DNA from: CTSOIL-112 sp964293815
Lineage (GTDB): Bacteria > Pseudomonadota > Gammaproteobacteria > Burkholderiales > Burkholderiaceae
DNA: 64,000 nucleotides
Assembly (NCBI GenBank): GCA_964293815.1
Contig: CAXYYC010000007.1
Coordinates: forward strand, 1-64,000
Direction of reading: 5' to 3'
Under the pieces are notes generated by a model. The model was not told where the DNA came from, made no database searches, and worked only from the letters and a program-made list of their open reading frames with translations. Shown here in pieces: positions 1 through 8,772 of the stretch (the stretch's first letter is position 1; each line of letters begins with the position of its first letter). The position numbers and the translations under genes are program-made.

Positions 1-46
1 TCCTTTGTTTCCTATATGATAAACAAAACGTCAGATTAAGTCTTAA

Positions 47-322
47 CTAATACAACTTATAACCAATCAAATGAATCGGTGCGGCGTTCGGATCAAACCA
101 CTGCGCCATATTCGAGCTATACGCCCATGCCAAGTGCAATCCGGTAGCGATTTGTATGCCCAAAGCGGCCATGCCGAGCGGCTCGTATGTGTGCTCAAAC
201 TTCAATAACGCATTTGCATCGCGCGCACGCCACGCCTGCGGCACAAAGCGAATCACCAAAATCAGGTGACCGCCGACCCAAATACATGCGCCCAGCAAAT
301 GCAAAAACAGCACCAACGCCAT
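47..322 (-). pseudogene. CopD-like membrane protein, C-terminally truncated
   Basis: The 91-residue product has hydrophobic segments with HLLGACIWVGGH near the start, resembling small CopD-family integral membrane proteins that usually run to about 140-150 residues with four membrane helices. The reading frame stops right after the IGYKLY residues, where a third helix should continue, and the 46 bases beyond are AT-rich with no continuation in any frame. The gene follows narL by 49 bases on the same strand. I infer a truncated remnant, probably at a rearrangement point; a short functional variant is possible. The family assignment is moderate. Confidence 0.55.
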
Positions 323-371
323 AATCCTCTCCTATTTTTATTCATTATCTGCGATGGTCGCTATTTTAACC

Positions 372-1061
372 CTATTCTGTCGGTATTTTGTCTAAACCGT
401 GCTCAACCGCATACACAGCGGCCTGCACGCGCGAGCTTAGGTTCAGTTTGCGTAAAATGCTTTGCACATGCACCTTGACCGTGCTCTCGGCGACATCCAA
501 ACCGCGCGCAATGTGTTTATTGCTCACGCCTTTGGCCAGCCACGCGAGGGTTTCGCGCTCACGCGGGGTCAGTGATTCAATCTCAGCCGATTGCTTGTTA
601 CTCTCGGGCGAACGCAAACGCGCGACCAATTTAGCCGTCATTTCCGGCGACAGCACCGAGTCGCCATCCACCGCTCGGCGAATCGAGTCCAGCAGAAAAT
701 CAACGTTGATGTTTTTGAGTAAATAGCCGCGAGCGCCGATGCGCATACATTCGGTCAAGTCGTTGCCATCCTCGGACACAGTGAGCATCATCACCGCCAA
801 ATCCGGCTGGCTGGAGAGGATTTGTGACAATGCCTCTTTGCCATTCATCACCGGCATATCGATGTCCATCAGCACCACGTCTGGACGCAGCAGCGCCACC
901 AGTTTGATCCCCTCCAAGCCATCGGCCGCCTCGCCGACGATTTCAAAATCCTCTTGGCGCTGTAATAGGCTGCGCAAACCACTGCGAAACAGTGCATGAT
1001 CGTCTACCAATAAAATCTTGGTCATGCGCTGTTGCTCTGTGTGAAGGTGTTTGGTATTCAT
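372..1061 (-). CDS. narL: NarL-type response regulator
   Basis: This is a LuxR-family response regulator (229 aa). It has an N-terminal receiver domain with acidic residues D20/D21 and phospho-acceptor D66 in the VLMDIDMP motif. The C-terminal helix-turn-helix (about residues 164-220) contains LTPRERE and STVKVHV. It is expected to bind DNA after phosphorylation by the adjacent sensor and to control nitrate or nitrite respiration genes. The start at 1061 overlaps the sensor stop codon (ATGA), implying translational coupling, and GGAGC lies upstream; the internal ATG at 1025 is the common family start but has no ribosome binding site. Nitrate specificity is inferred from the sensor. Confidence 0.9.
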   Translation of the reverse strand: MNTKHLHTEQQRMTKILLVDDHALFRSGLRSLLQRQEDFEIVGEAADGLEGIKLVALLRPDVVLMDIDMPVMNGKEALSQILSSQPDLAVMMLTVSEDGNDLTECMRIGARGYLLKNINVDFLLDSIRRAVDGDSVLSPEMTAKLVARLRSPESNKQSAEIESLTPRERETLAWLAKGVSNKHIARGLDVAESTVKVHVQSILRKLNLSSRVQAAVYAVEHGLDKIPTE

Positions 1062-3007
1062 AATGTGACATGCTCCTTACCGGGCAAAATGAGTTCGACG
1101 CGCGTGCCTCGCCCCAAATGTGAATGAATCTGGACGCTGGCGTTGACCAAGTGCGCACGTTCGTGCATGATTGCCGTACCGACATGACGCGTGCGTTTAT
1201 TCTCCAAAGTATTGGCTTCAAAGCCAATGCCATCGTCCTCGATGCTCATGACAAAATCGCCTGCGGCATTGGCCTGATGGTGAATATCCACTCGGACGTT
1301 TTGCGCTTGCGCATGTTTGCGCACATTGGACAGCGCCTCTTGTAAAATAAAAATCACCTGCAATTGCTGCTGCGGCGAGAGCCAACACTCGCCTCCTTGA
1401 ATATTGAGCCGCGTGGTGATACGCGCCTGCTGCTCAAAGCGTTGCAATACATTGCGCGCGGCCTCGACGAAGTCCTGTTTATTCAGTCGTGTGCGGAAAT
1501 TGAGCAATAACTCGCGCACATCCTCATAGGACTCCTGCACACCGTTTTTAATGAACGCCAGATTTTCCTGCGCCTGCTCGTCCTGCTGATTGTTCAGAGC
1601 ATCTTCGAGTATCTGCACCTGCATATTGAGGAACGACAGGGTTTGTGCAATTGAGTCATGCAAACCCTGTGCCATCAAATTGCGCTCCTCGACCACGGCG
1701 AATTGCCGATCACGCGCGATCAACCGTTGGTTTTCTATCGCCACGCCCAATTGACTGCACAGCGCTTCAATCACGCGCTGTAATGACCCGTCCAAAGACA
1801 CCTCTTCATCAAAATACAAGGTGAATATGCCCAATTCATGTGAATAAAACCGCACCGGGAAAAGGATCACCTTGGTGAATCCCGCTTTTCGGCAATGCGT
1901 CGCTTCGGCTTCTAAATTCTGCGGATAGATCGTGGTAATCTGGTTCAGGTGCATCACATCACAGACGCATGTATGCTCTGCGCTTTGCAAAGCCTGCATC
2001 ATGGCTTGATTCAGGCCGATGCTCGCCAAATAATTCAACTGATTCAAACGCGTATCCAGCAAACGCACGCTGCCGGCCTGCGCGCCTGAAATATGCAAAA
2101 TCCGCTCAATAAAGCCCCGACTCATCTCCTCAATGGTGTGCGACTCGTGCAAATACGCGGTCACGGCGTAGAGCGTGCTCAACTCTTGGTTACGCTCGCC
2201 CAGCGCATACGTCTTTTCCGCGACCTTGTCCTCTAAATGCGCATACAAATCCTGCAAGCTCTCCGCCATGTGATTAAAACCTTTGGAAACCAAGCCAAAC
2301 TCGTTCTGCTGATGGGAAATCACGCGGGCTTTTAAGTCGCCATCACTGAGCCGCACAATGCCCGCGCGTAGTCCCTCCAAGGGGCGAATCACCAGTTTGA
2401 GCAACAGATGGATTCCCGTAAACGCGGTGAGAAAAGTCATAAAAATCAACAACATCTGAAACAAGCGCAGCAGACGGATATTGCGCGTATTGTCATCCTC
2501 AATGAGTTTAACCACAAGGTTAATTGAGTTGGCGTAGTCGTCCAGTTGCTGGCGATTATCCGCATGGATGCTTTGATGTGTTTGCGTCAGTTGCGCATAC
2601 CACGGCAGCATTTGCTCATGCCAACGTAGCTCCAAACTTGCGACCTGCTCGCGTAATTCGCTGTTATCCGGTAAAAATAATTTGCCATGCCCGACATTGC
2701 GCAGATTGAGCAAAACGTGCTCAAACTCGGCCTGTTCAGCTTGCAATTCCGGTGAGTTCGGTGCTTGGTTGTGTAGCAAAGCCATTTGAAACGTGCGTTT
2801 GCGCAAACTGCCTGCGTAATTGATCGCCATGCCGCCGTTTTCCAGCTCCCACGACAATAACAAGGTGTAACCCGTGAAAATCAAGGCGAAAATCAGCCAA
2901 ATAATCATCCCGAGCAAAAGCTGGAACGACAGGCTCTTGAATCTCGAAATCGAACGAAAGGCGGTCAATAGATCTTGAACCATGTCAATCGCCCCATTAT
3001 TGACCAT
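1058..3007 (-). CDS. narX: NarX/NarQ-type nitrate/nitrite sensor histidine kinase
   Basis: This is an inner-membrane sensor kinase (649 aa). Helices lie at about residues 31-51 and 184-205 around a periplasmic sensor domain. Residues 61-75 (AINYAGSLRK...) match the P-box by which NarX and NarQ bind nitrate or nitrite. A HAMP domain (about 205-260), a GAF-like region (about 275-430), a HisKA_3 box with H450 in GLHDSIAQ, and an HATPase domain follow. The first ATG overlaps the end of moaC; an internal ATG at 2983 (residue 9) has a better-spaced GGGG. The order moaC-narX-narL on one strand with overlaps suggests one transcript. No nitrate reductase genes are in the window. Confidence 0.9.
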   Translation of the reverse strand: MVNNGAIDMVQDLLTAFRSISRFKSLSFQLLLGMIIWLIFALIFTGYTLLLSWELENGGMAINYAGSLRKRTFQMALLHNQAPNSPELQAEQAEFEHVLLNLRNVGHGKLFLPDNSELREQVASLELRWHEQMLPWYAQLTQTHQSIHADNRQQLDDYANSINLVVKLIEDDNTRNIRLLRLFQMLLIFMTFLTAFTGIHLLLKLVIRPLEGLRAGIVRLSDGDLKARVISHQQNEFGLVSKGFNHMAESLQDLYAHLEDKVAEKTYALGERNQELSTLYAVTAYLHESHTIEEMSRGFIERILHISGAQAGSVRLLDTRLNQLNYLASIGLNQAMMQALQSAEHTCVCDVMHLNQITTIYPQNLEAEATHCRKAGFTKVILFPVRFYSHELGIFTLYFDEEVSLDGSLQRVIEALCSQLGVAIENQRLIARDRQFAVVEERNLMAQGLHDSIAQTLSFLNMQVQILEDALNNQQDEQAQENLAFIKNGVQESYEDVRELLLNFRTRLNKQDFVEAARNVLQRFEQQARITTRLNIQGGECWLSPQQQLQVIFILQEALSNVRKHAQAQNVRVDIHHQANAAGDFVMSIEDDGIGFEANTLENKRTRHVGTAIMHERAHLVNASVQIHSHLGRGTRVELILPGKEHVTL

Positions 3008-3530
3008 CCTTAAAAGCGTCGCGCGTCGGTGTTTCAGGCAAGTGCGGATTCACAAAAGTACCGCTTTTGCCGCCTTCCTTGCGCAGCAGCATCACGCCAC
3101 CGATGCGCATGCTTTTATCCACCGCTTTGAGCATATCGTATACGGTCAATAAACCCACGCTCACGCTGGTGAGTGCCTCCATTTCCACGCCGGTTTTGCC
3201 GTAGGTTTCGGCGGTCACGTCCATGTGTAATCTGTTTTGCTCGGGATCAAGGCGAAAATCCACCGCGACCCGCGTCAAGGCCAGCGGATGACACAGCGGA
3301 ATCAAATGCGCGGTCTGCTTGCTCGCCGAAATAGCGGCAATCCGCGCCACGCCGAGAACATCGCCCTTGTGCGCCGTGCCTGCGGCCAATTGCGCAAACG
3401 CCGCTTCGCTCATCGTGATGTGACCGCTTGCCTGCGCCACGCGGCGGGTTTCGCTTTTTTGGCCGACATCAACCATATGCGCCTGTCCGTGCGCATCAAA
3501 GTGTGTTAATTTGTCTAAAGAATCTTTCAT
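2997..3530 (-). CDS. moaC: Cyclic pyranopterin monophosphate synthase MoaC
   Basis: MoaC converts the MoaA product (3',8-cyclo-GTP) into cyclic pyranopterin monophosphate in Moco synthesis. The 177-residue protein shows the family motifs LIPLCHP (H81), KTGVEMEAL and YDMLKAVDK (D132, K135), and ends with the KSG-containing segment. The ATG at 3530 gives the usual length (E. coli 161 aa); a longer frame upstream reaches 3620 but adds 30 unconserved residues. The gene is divergent from moaD (136-bp gap) and overlaps narX downstream, so it is transcribed with the nitrate sensor genes rather than with the other moa genes. Confidence 0.96.
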   Translation of the reverse strand: MKDSLDKLTHFDAHGQAHMVDVGQKSETRRVAQASGHITMSEAAFAQLAAGTAHKGDVLGVARIAAISASKQTAHLIPLCHPLALTRVAVDFRLDPEQNRLHMDVTAETYGKTGVEMEALTSVSVGLLTVYDMLKAVDKSMRIGGVMLLRKEGGKSGTFVNPHLPETPTRDAFKDGQ

Positions 3531-3666
3531 GATCGTGTGGTAAATTATGGATGTTACTACCATATCATACGCCTGAGTGATCGTCCATAAACCTTTTGGG
3601 GGATAACAGCGTCGTCGCAAATACGGATAATGGTATCGGTCAGATAAGAGTTTTCAGAGGTTTTTT

Positions 3667-3915
3667 ATGATTCATATTCGCTATTTCGGGATATTGCAAA
3701 CGCGATTGAATACCCGTGAAGAACAATTGCCTTGGCACGGCGGCGACAGTGACGCCCTACTGACACACCTGCGCGCGCGCGGCGAGCCGTGGCACAGCGA
3801 GTTAGCGCCTGAGCGGATTTTCAAGATGGCGGTCAATCGCCAACTGATTCATGCCAATACGGCTATCGCCGATGGCGCGGAAATCGGTTTTTTACCACCG
3901 GTCACGGGAGGCTGA
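3667..3915 (+). CDS. moaD: Molybdopterin synthase small subunit MoaD
   Basis: MoaD is the ubiquitin-fold sulfur carrier of molybdopterin synthase. The 82-residue product ends in the double glycine (PPVTGG) that MoeB adenylates and that then carries the thiocarboxylate. AGAGG precedes the ATG by about seven bases. It is the first gene of the rightward moaD-moaE-mobA-moeA-mogA run; moaE starts two bases after its stop codon. Length and ending are typical of the family. Confidence 0.95.
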   Translation: MIHIRYFGILQTRLNTREEQLPWHGGDSDALLTHLRARGEPWHSELAPERIFKMAVNRQLIHANTAIADGAEIGFLPPVTGG

Positions 3916-3917
3916 CG

Positions 3918-4397
3918 ATGCTCAATACCGCCTCAACCTGCTGGCGCGAAGTGCGCATTCAAACTCAGCCCTTTTCTCTGGGCGAGGAAGAACCACGTCT
4001 ACGCTCGCACGCACACAACGCTGGCGCATTGGTCGCATTTCAAGGCATGGTGCGCGAATTTGACCACGCGCAATCCCTGCGCGCGCTATTTTTGGAGCAC
4101 TATGACGGCGTGACCGAAAGCGAGATTGAGCGCATCATCGATGAGGCGGCGGCACGCTGGCCATTGTCTGCGGTACAAGTCATCCACCGCGTCGGCCTAC
4201 TGAACGCCAGCGAGCCAATTGTGCTAATCATGGTCTGCGCCGAACACCGTGCCGAGGCGTTCAGCGCCGCACAATTCATCATGGATTATCTGAAAATCCA
4301 AGCGCCGTTTTGGAAACGTGAACACCATGCCGATGGCAGCGAGACGTGGGTTGAAACCAAAGCCAGCGACCAACAAGCGAGTGAACGCTGGTCATGA
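3918..4397 (+). CDS. moaE: Molybdopterin synthase catalytic subunit MoaE
   Basis: MoaE binds cyclic pyranopterin monophosphate and, with MoaD thiocarboxylate, makes the dithiolene of molybdopterin. The 159-residue product has the conserved FQGMVRE, LEHY and IHRVG segments and the lysine-containing KIQAPFWKRE motif near the C terminus, which holds the catalytic lysines in this family. It follows moaD by two bases and its TGA overlaps the mobA ATG by four bases, indicating coupled translation. Confidence 0.96.
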   Translation: MLNTASTCWREVRIQTQPFSLGEEEPRLRSHAHNAGALVAFQGMVREFDHAQSLRALFLEHYDGVTESEIERIIDEAAARWPLSAVQVIHRVGLLNASEPIVLIMVCAEHRAEAFSAAQFIMDYLKIQAPFWKREHHADGSETWVETKASDQQASERWS

Positions 4398-5035
4398 GTT
4401 TGCCTCCGCTCACAGTCCCCAAAATCGCCGGACTGATCCTCTCAGGTGGACAATCGCGTCGTATGCGGCGGCAGGATAAAGGCCTACAAATGCTCAATGG
4501 CCAAGCACTGGTCGCGCATGTCATCACGCGTCTGCGTGCGCAGCTTGATCAAATTTGGCTGTGTGCCAATCATCACCACGCGCAGTACGAAACCTTTGGA
4601 TTGCCGGTATTCTCCGACGAAACCCGCTATCAGGACTTGGGGCCGTTGGCCGGTATCGCCAGTTTTGCCTCAATCCTGCCCAACGAATATACCTATGTGC
4701 AAATTGCGCCGTGCGACACCCCGTTTTTGCCCACCGATTTGAGCGCGCGTTTGTATACCGCCGCGAGCGAGTCCGGCGCATTAGCGGTATTCCCACAAAC
4801 ATCCGAAGGCGCGCATTACAGTTGCGCTTTGGTACACCGTTCTTTACTCGCGTCCGCTGCGGCTAATTTACACGATGGTCAACGCAGCCTGCATCGCTGG
4901 CTGGCACAGCATCAGGCTGTGGCGGTGGCAGGCTTTGACGAAGCGGATTTTGCCAATATCAATACCCCCGAACAATTACAATCACACATGGATTTTTTTG
5001 GAGCGAACCATGCTTGCTCATTATTGGGCCCTTGA
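4394..5035 (+). CDS. mobA: Molybdenum cofactor guanylyltransferase MobA
   Basis: MobA joins GMP to Mo-molybdopterin to give the bis-MGD cofactor of DMSO reductase-family enzymes such as nitrate reductase. The 213-residue protein has the N-terminal nucleotide-binding loop LILSGGQSRRM followed by QDKGL, and later DLGPLAGI and APCDTPFLP, all family motifs. The glycine pair that usually follows RM (RMGG.DKG) is replaced by RR. It overlaps moaE by four bases and the moeA start by 26 bases. It implies that the cell makes bis-MGD enzymes, which fits the NarX/NarL pair. Confidence 0.93.
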   Translation: MSLPPLTVPKIAGLILSGGQSRRMRRQDKGLQMLNGQALVAHVITRLRAQLDQIWLCANHHHAQYETFGLPVFSDETRYQDLGPLAGIASFASILPNEYTYVQIAPCDTPFLPTDLSARLYTAASESGALAVFPQTSEGAHYSCALVHRSLLASAAANLHDGQRSLHRWLAQHQAVAVAGFDEADFANINTPEQLQSHMDFFGANHACSLLGP

Positions 5036-6212
5036 CCACCTGCCCGCCGAGGCGCCCCCGCGCCCCCCCGCCATCACCGAACGCGCCCTGATCGACAGCC
5101 GCCAGCATTATCTGGCGCAGACGATCAGCGCACAGCACGACATGCCGCAGTTTGACAACAGCGCGATGGATGGCTACGCGCTGTGCCTGAATGAAACGCC
5201 TGAAAACCTAAATTACACGCTGTGCGGACGCATTGCCGCCGGTGATTCCGCCGAGCCGATTCAGTTGCAATCAGGCCAAGCCGTGCGAATTTTCACCGGC
5301 GCGCCGATTCCACAAGGTTGTAATGCAGTAATTCCACAGGAAAATACGACGATCTCGGACGATCAACTGGTTTGCCTCAAAGCACCCAAACTCGATGACA
5401 ACATCCGCCGTCGTGGTGAGGATTTCGCCCACGGCACGGAGATTCTGTCACAAGGCCATTTGCTCACACCAGCGGCGATAGGCTTGGCCGCCGGTCAAGG
5501 TTACGCAGCATTGCCCGTACATAAGCGTTTGCGCGTAACCGTGTTTTCCAGCGGTAATGAACTGCTCGAACCGTCGCAACCGCTACACAGTGGCGCGATT
5601 TACGATGCGAACCGTTATCAGCTCATTACTTGGCTGGAGGCTCTTAATTGCGAGGTGCGCGACGGCGGCATTTTGCCGGACGATTTGGCGCACACCGCCG
5701 AACAATTGCAACAGGCCAGTCACAACTGCGATCTGATCATCACCAGTGGCGGCGCGTCGGTCGGCGAAGAAGATCACCTCAAAGCCGCGATCACCCGCAT
5801 TGGCACACTGACGCAGTGGAAACTGGCCATTAAACCCGGCAAACCTTTTGCTTGGGGCAATATCGGCAGCACTGCGGTGATGATGTTGCCGGGTAATCCT
5901 GTGGCGACCTTTGTCACCTTCAAAATGCTGGTCGAGCCAAGCCTGCGCGTGATGATGGGCGCGCATCCGAATGCCGCCCTGCCCGCGCCGATTCAGGCGC
6001 AAGCAAATTTCAGCGCCCAAAAATCCGATGGTCGCCGCGAATTTCTGCGCGGTATTGTGTGGCATGATGCGCACGGCGTCGCGCACGTCGATCGCATGAG
6101 CAATCAAGGCTCGCACATGCTCTCAGCATGTGTACAGGCCAATTGCTTGATCGAAGTCGCCGCCGGTGTGCTGGTTGAACAAGGCCAACTATTGCCCGTA
6201 TATCCACTCTAA
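5010..6212 (+). CDS. moeA: Molybdopterin molybdenumtransferase MoeA
   Basis: MoeA inserts molybdate into adenylated molybdopterin. The chosen ATG at 5010 has GGAGCG just upstream and gives 400 residues (E. coli 411); an upstream in-frame extension from 4875 lies inside mobA and is not conserved. Visible motifs are PQFDNSAMDGYA, RIFTGAPIP, SSGNEL, TSGGASVGEEDH and LPGNPVA. It sits between mobA and mogA, consistent with the order of chemical steps. Confidence in the function is high. Confidence 0.96.
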   Translation: MLAHYWALDHLPAEAPPRPPAITERALIDSRQHYLAQTISAQHDMPQFDNSAMDGYALCLNETPENLNYTLCGRIAAGDSAEPIQLQSGQAVRIFTGAPIPQGCNAVIPQENTTISDDQLVCLKAPKLDDNIRRRGEDFAHGTEILSQGHLLTPAAIGLAAGQGYAALPVHKRLRVTVFSSGNELLEPSQPLHSGAIYDANRYQLITWLEALNCEVRDGGILPDDLAHTAEQLQQASHNCDLIITSGGASVGEEDHLKAAITRIGTLTQWKLAIKPGKPFAWGNIGSTAVMMLPGNPVATFVTFKMLVEPSLRVMMGAHPNAALPAPIQAQANFSAQKSDGRREFLRGIVWHDAHGVAHVDRMSNQGSHMLSACVQANCLIEVAAGVLVEQGQLLPVYPL

Positions 6213-6229
6213 TCCATCGGAATCCAGTC

Positions 6230-6808
6230 ATGAATGATTTACAGCCCCTAAAAATCGGCCTTGTTTCCATCTCCGACCGCGCCAGTAGCGGCGTGTACGC
6301 GGATGAAGGTTTACCTGCGTTGCAAAATTGGCTCACGCGCGCAGTGCGTAACTCGTTGGCATTTGAATCGCGCTTGATTCCCGATGAGCAGGCATTGATC
6401 GAAAGCACCTTGATTGAATTGTGTGATGTACAGCAATGCGAACTGATTTTCACCACCGGCGGCACCGGCCCTGCGCCGCGGGATGTCACGCCTGAGGCGA
6501 CCTTGGCGGTGGGCGAGCGCGTCATGCCGGGCTTTGGCGAACAAATGCGGCAAATCAGCCTGCATTATGTGCCGACCGCGATTTTGTCACGGCAAACGGC
6601 CGTGATTCGCGGTCAAAGCCTAATTGTCAATCTGCCGGGCAGACCCAAATCCATCGCCGAGACTTTGGAAGGCGTGCGTGATGCCGACGGCAGTATCATC
6701 GTGCATGGAATTTTTTCGGCTATTCCCTACTGCATCGAATTGATGGGCGGAACTTATATCGATACGCACGAAGCGATCAGCAAAGCGTTTCGCCCGAAAA
6801 AAACCTAA
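6230..6808 (+). CDS. mogA: Molybdopterin adenylyltransferase MogA
   Basis: MogA adenylates molybdopterin so that MoeA can insert molybdenum. The 192-residue product has LVSISDRAS, the substrate-binding TTGGTGPAPRDVTPEAT segment (the TTGGTG.. motif of MogA/MoeA-type domains) and NLPGRPK. It starts 17 bases after moeA and ends the rightward run. Its stop codon is directly followed, with no base between, by the stop codon of the convergent moeB gene, and no terminator hairpin is visible there. Confidence 0.95.
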   Translation: MNDLQPLKIGLVSISDRASSGVYADEGLPALQNWLTRAVRNSLAFESRLIPDEQALIESTLIELCDVQQCELIFTTGGTGPAPRDVTPEATLAVGERVMPGFGEQMRQISLHYVPTAILSRQTAVIRGQSLIVNLPGRPKSIAETLEGVRDADGSIIVHGIFSAIPYCIELMGGTYIDTHEAISKAFRPKKT

Positions 6809-7624
6809 TCACCGGTTGCTGTGTGCGCCGCACACCGCACAATCGGGATTTTTGCTCAAGCCAAAACTGAGCCATTCGCCGTTAAGCGCGTCAAAAGTCT
6901 GCAATTGCCCGACCGCCGCATCTGCCAAGCCCAAAAGCACGCGCAAAGCCAAACTCGCCTGCATCGCACCAATGACGCCCACCAGCGGGGAAAACACCCC
7001 AAGCGTCGCACAGGCGCCATCATTGACTTGCTCGGCGTCAGGGAATGCGCAGGCGTAGCACGGGCTGTGCGCCACACGCGAATCATACAGCGCGATTTGC
7101 CCATCAAAACGCACCGCCGCACCAGAAACCAAGGGAATGCCGGTTTGTACCGCAACCCGATTGAGCGCATGGCGCGTGGCAAAATTATCCGTACAATCAA
7201 GCAGTACATTAACCGGTGACTGTGCGCATACAGCCAATAAATCCGCTTGCGTCACCCGCTGTGTCAGCGCCTGTACCTGCACTTCGGGATTCAATTGCGC
7301 AATCAAACGCGCCATGACCGTACTTTTTGCTTGCCCCAAATCCTCGGTACGGTAACTGACCTGCCGCTGTAAATTTGACAACTCAATCACATCGTCATCA
7401 ATGATCGTCAAGCGCCCAACGCCGCTGGCGGCCAAATACGGAATCGCCGCCGAACCCAATCCGCCGCAGCCGACGACCAATATGTGACTATTGAGCAAAC
7501 GCGCTTGCCCTTCGAGGTCAATCGCATCGAGCAAAATATGGCGCGAATAGCGCGCCAATTGGGCGTCGTTCAAATCATTCCAATCCGTCGGAAGCGGTTT
7601 TCGCTTGTGTTCAGCAGCATTCAT
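6809..7624 (-). CDS. moeB: Molybdopterin-synthase adenylyltransferase MoeB (ThiF/HesA family)
   Basis: This E1-like enzyme activates the C terminus of MoaD by adenylation. It has the nucleotide-binding GCGGLGSA, the catalytic-aspartate DCTDNFATR region and two zinc CXXC pairs (CYAC and CAVC) in 271 residues, close to the usual length of about 250. ThiF is very similar, but the setting among moa and moe genes favours MoeB; a shared role in thiamine synthesis cannot be excluded. It is transcribed leftward, divergent from moaA. Confidence 0.9.
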   Translation of the reverse strand: MNAAEHKRKPLPTDWNDLNDAQLARYSRHILLDAIDLEGQARLLNSHILVVGCGGLGSAAIPYLAASGVGRLTIIDDDVIELSNLQRQVSYRTEDLGQAKSTVMARLIAQLNPEVQVQALTQRVTQADLLAVCAQSPVNVLLDCTDNFATRHALNRVAVQTGIPLVSGAAVRFDGQIALYDSRVAHSPCYACAFPDAEQVNDGACATLGVFSPLVGVIGAMQASLALRVLLGLADAAVGQLQTFDALNGEWLSFGLSKNPDCAVCGAHSNR

Positions 7625-7647
7625 CAGTCAACTTTGAAAAACTCTTT

Positions 7648-7653
7648 TATAAT
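7648..7653 (+). promoter_or_regulatory. Candidate -10 box of moaA
   Basis: A perfect TATAAT lies about 137 bases upstream of the moaA start in the moeB-moaA divergent gap. No good -35 hexamer is present at 16-18 bases. The following leader of about 130 bases contains inverted repeats (see findings). Confidence 0.4.
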
Positions 7654-7789
7654 GCACCGCAGTATACCCTCAACCAATGCGCATCGGGCATCCACCATTG
7701 GACGTAGTGTCATCGCGGCGTGCCAATCATACAATAGGTCATTCGCTACGCACATAGCAGACATCACGAGAGACAATAGGACTATAGCC

Positions 7790-8764
7790 ATGCTACAAGA
7801 CCGCTTCGGCCGCACCATCGACTATCTGCGCATTTCGGTGACAGATCGTTGTGACCTGCGCTGCGCCTATTGCATTCCGAAAGGCTTTCGCGGTTTCGAA
7901 ATTCCCGAATCATGGCTCAGTATCGAGGAAATCACCCGCGTGGTCAATGCGTTTGCGCAATTGGGCACGCGCCGTATTCGCCTAACCGGTGGCGAGCCGC
8001 TACTACGCAAAGACCTTGTACCTTTGGTCAAGCAAATCAGCGGCATCAGCGGTATCCATGATTTATCACTCTCGACCAACGCCACGCGACTGGCGCTTCA
8101 CGCCTACGATTTGCGCCGTGCGGGACTCAACCGCATCAATGTCAGCCTCGATTCATTACGCGGCGAATGTGTGCGCGAAATCACCGGCAATGACAGTCTG
8201 CCCAAGGTTTTACACGGCTTGCGCATGGCCAAAGGCGCGGGATTTGAGCAAATCAAGTTAAATATGGTGCTGCTACAAGGTGTCAACGAGCAAGACGTCG
8301 GTGAAATGCTCGACTACTGCATCGAAAATGGTTTTACCTTGCGGCTCATCGAAAACATGCCGATGGGTTCATCCGCACGCAGCATGGGCTACGCCAGCGC
8401 GCAACCGATACTGGACGCACTCAAACACAAACATCAACTCATACCCTTGGACAAAACCTTGGGCGGCGGGCCTGCGCGCTATTGGCAAACTGCTGATGGA
8501 CGCTGCACCATTGGCCTCATCACGCCGATTTCCCAACACTTTTGCGACACCTGCAACCGCATTCGTATGGCGGTTGATGGCACGCTGTACATGTGTTTGG
8601 GGCAGGAAGAGAAATTTGAATTGCGTCCGCTGCTGCGTCGCAATTGCTCCGATGACGAGCTTCAAAACGCCATTCGCCAAGCGATTGAACTGAAACCTGA
8701 GAAACACGAATTCACAGAAAAGCCCGAAAAAATCGTGCGTTTTATGTCCATGACCGGCGGATAA
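7790..8764 (+). CDS. moaA: GTP 3',8-cyclase MoaA
   Basis: This radical-SAM enzyme starts Moco synthesis from GTP. The ATG at 7790 gives 324 residues. The N-terminal cluster cysteines C21, C25 and C28 (CDLRCAYC) bind the SAM 4Fe-4S cluster, and C252, C255 and C269 form the second cluster that binds substrate. The protein ends in the GG dipeptide required in this family. A longer open frame upstream from 7484 runs through moeB and is not conserved. It is convergent with udk, with eight bases between. Confidence 0.97.
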   Translation: MLQDRFGRTIDYLRISVTDRCDLRCAYCIPKGFRGFEIPESWLSIEEITRVVNAFAQLGTRRIRLTGGEPLLRKDLVPLVKQISGISGIHDLSLSTNATRLALHAYDLRRAGLNRINVSLDSLRGECVREITGNDSLPKVLHGLRMAKGAGFEQIKLNMVLLQGVNEQDVGEMLDYCIENGFTLRLIENMPMGSSARSMGYASAQPILDALKHKHQLIPLDKTLGGGPARYWQTADGRCTIGLITPISQHFCDTCNRIRMAVDGTLYMCLGQEEKFELRPLLRRNCSDDELQNAIRQAIELKPEKHEFTEKPEKIVRFMSMTGG

Positions 8765-8772
8765 AACCGCTT

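Noticed and set aside
5583..6116. 177-residue open frame antisense to moeA
   Set aside because: Shadow frame; moeA motifs are intact on the other strand.
7484..7789. Possible N-terminal extension of MoaA
   Set aside because: The extension reads antisense through moeB and the divergent promoter region and is unlike any MoaA.
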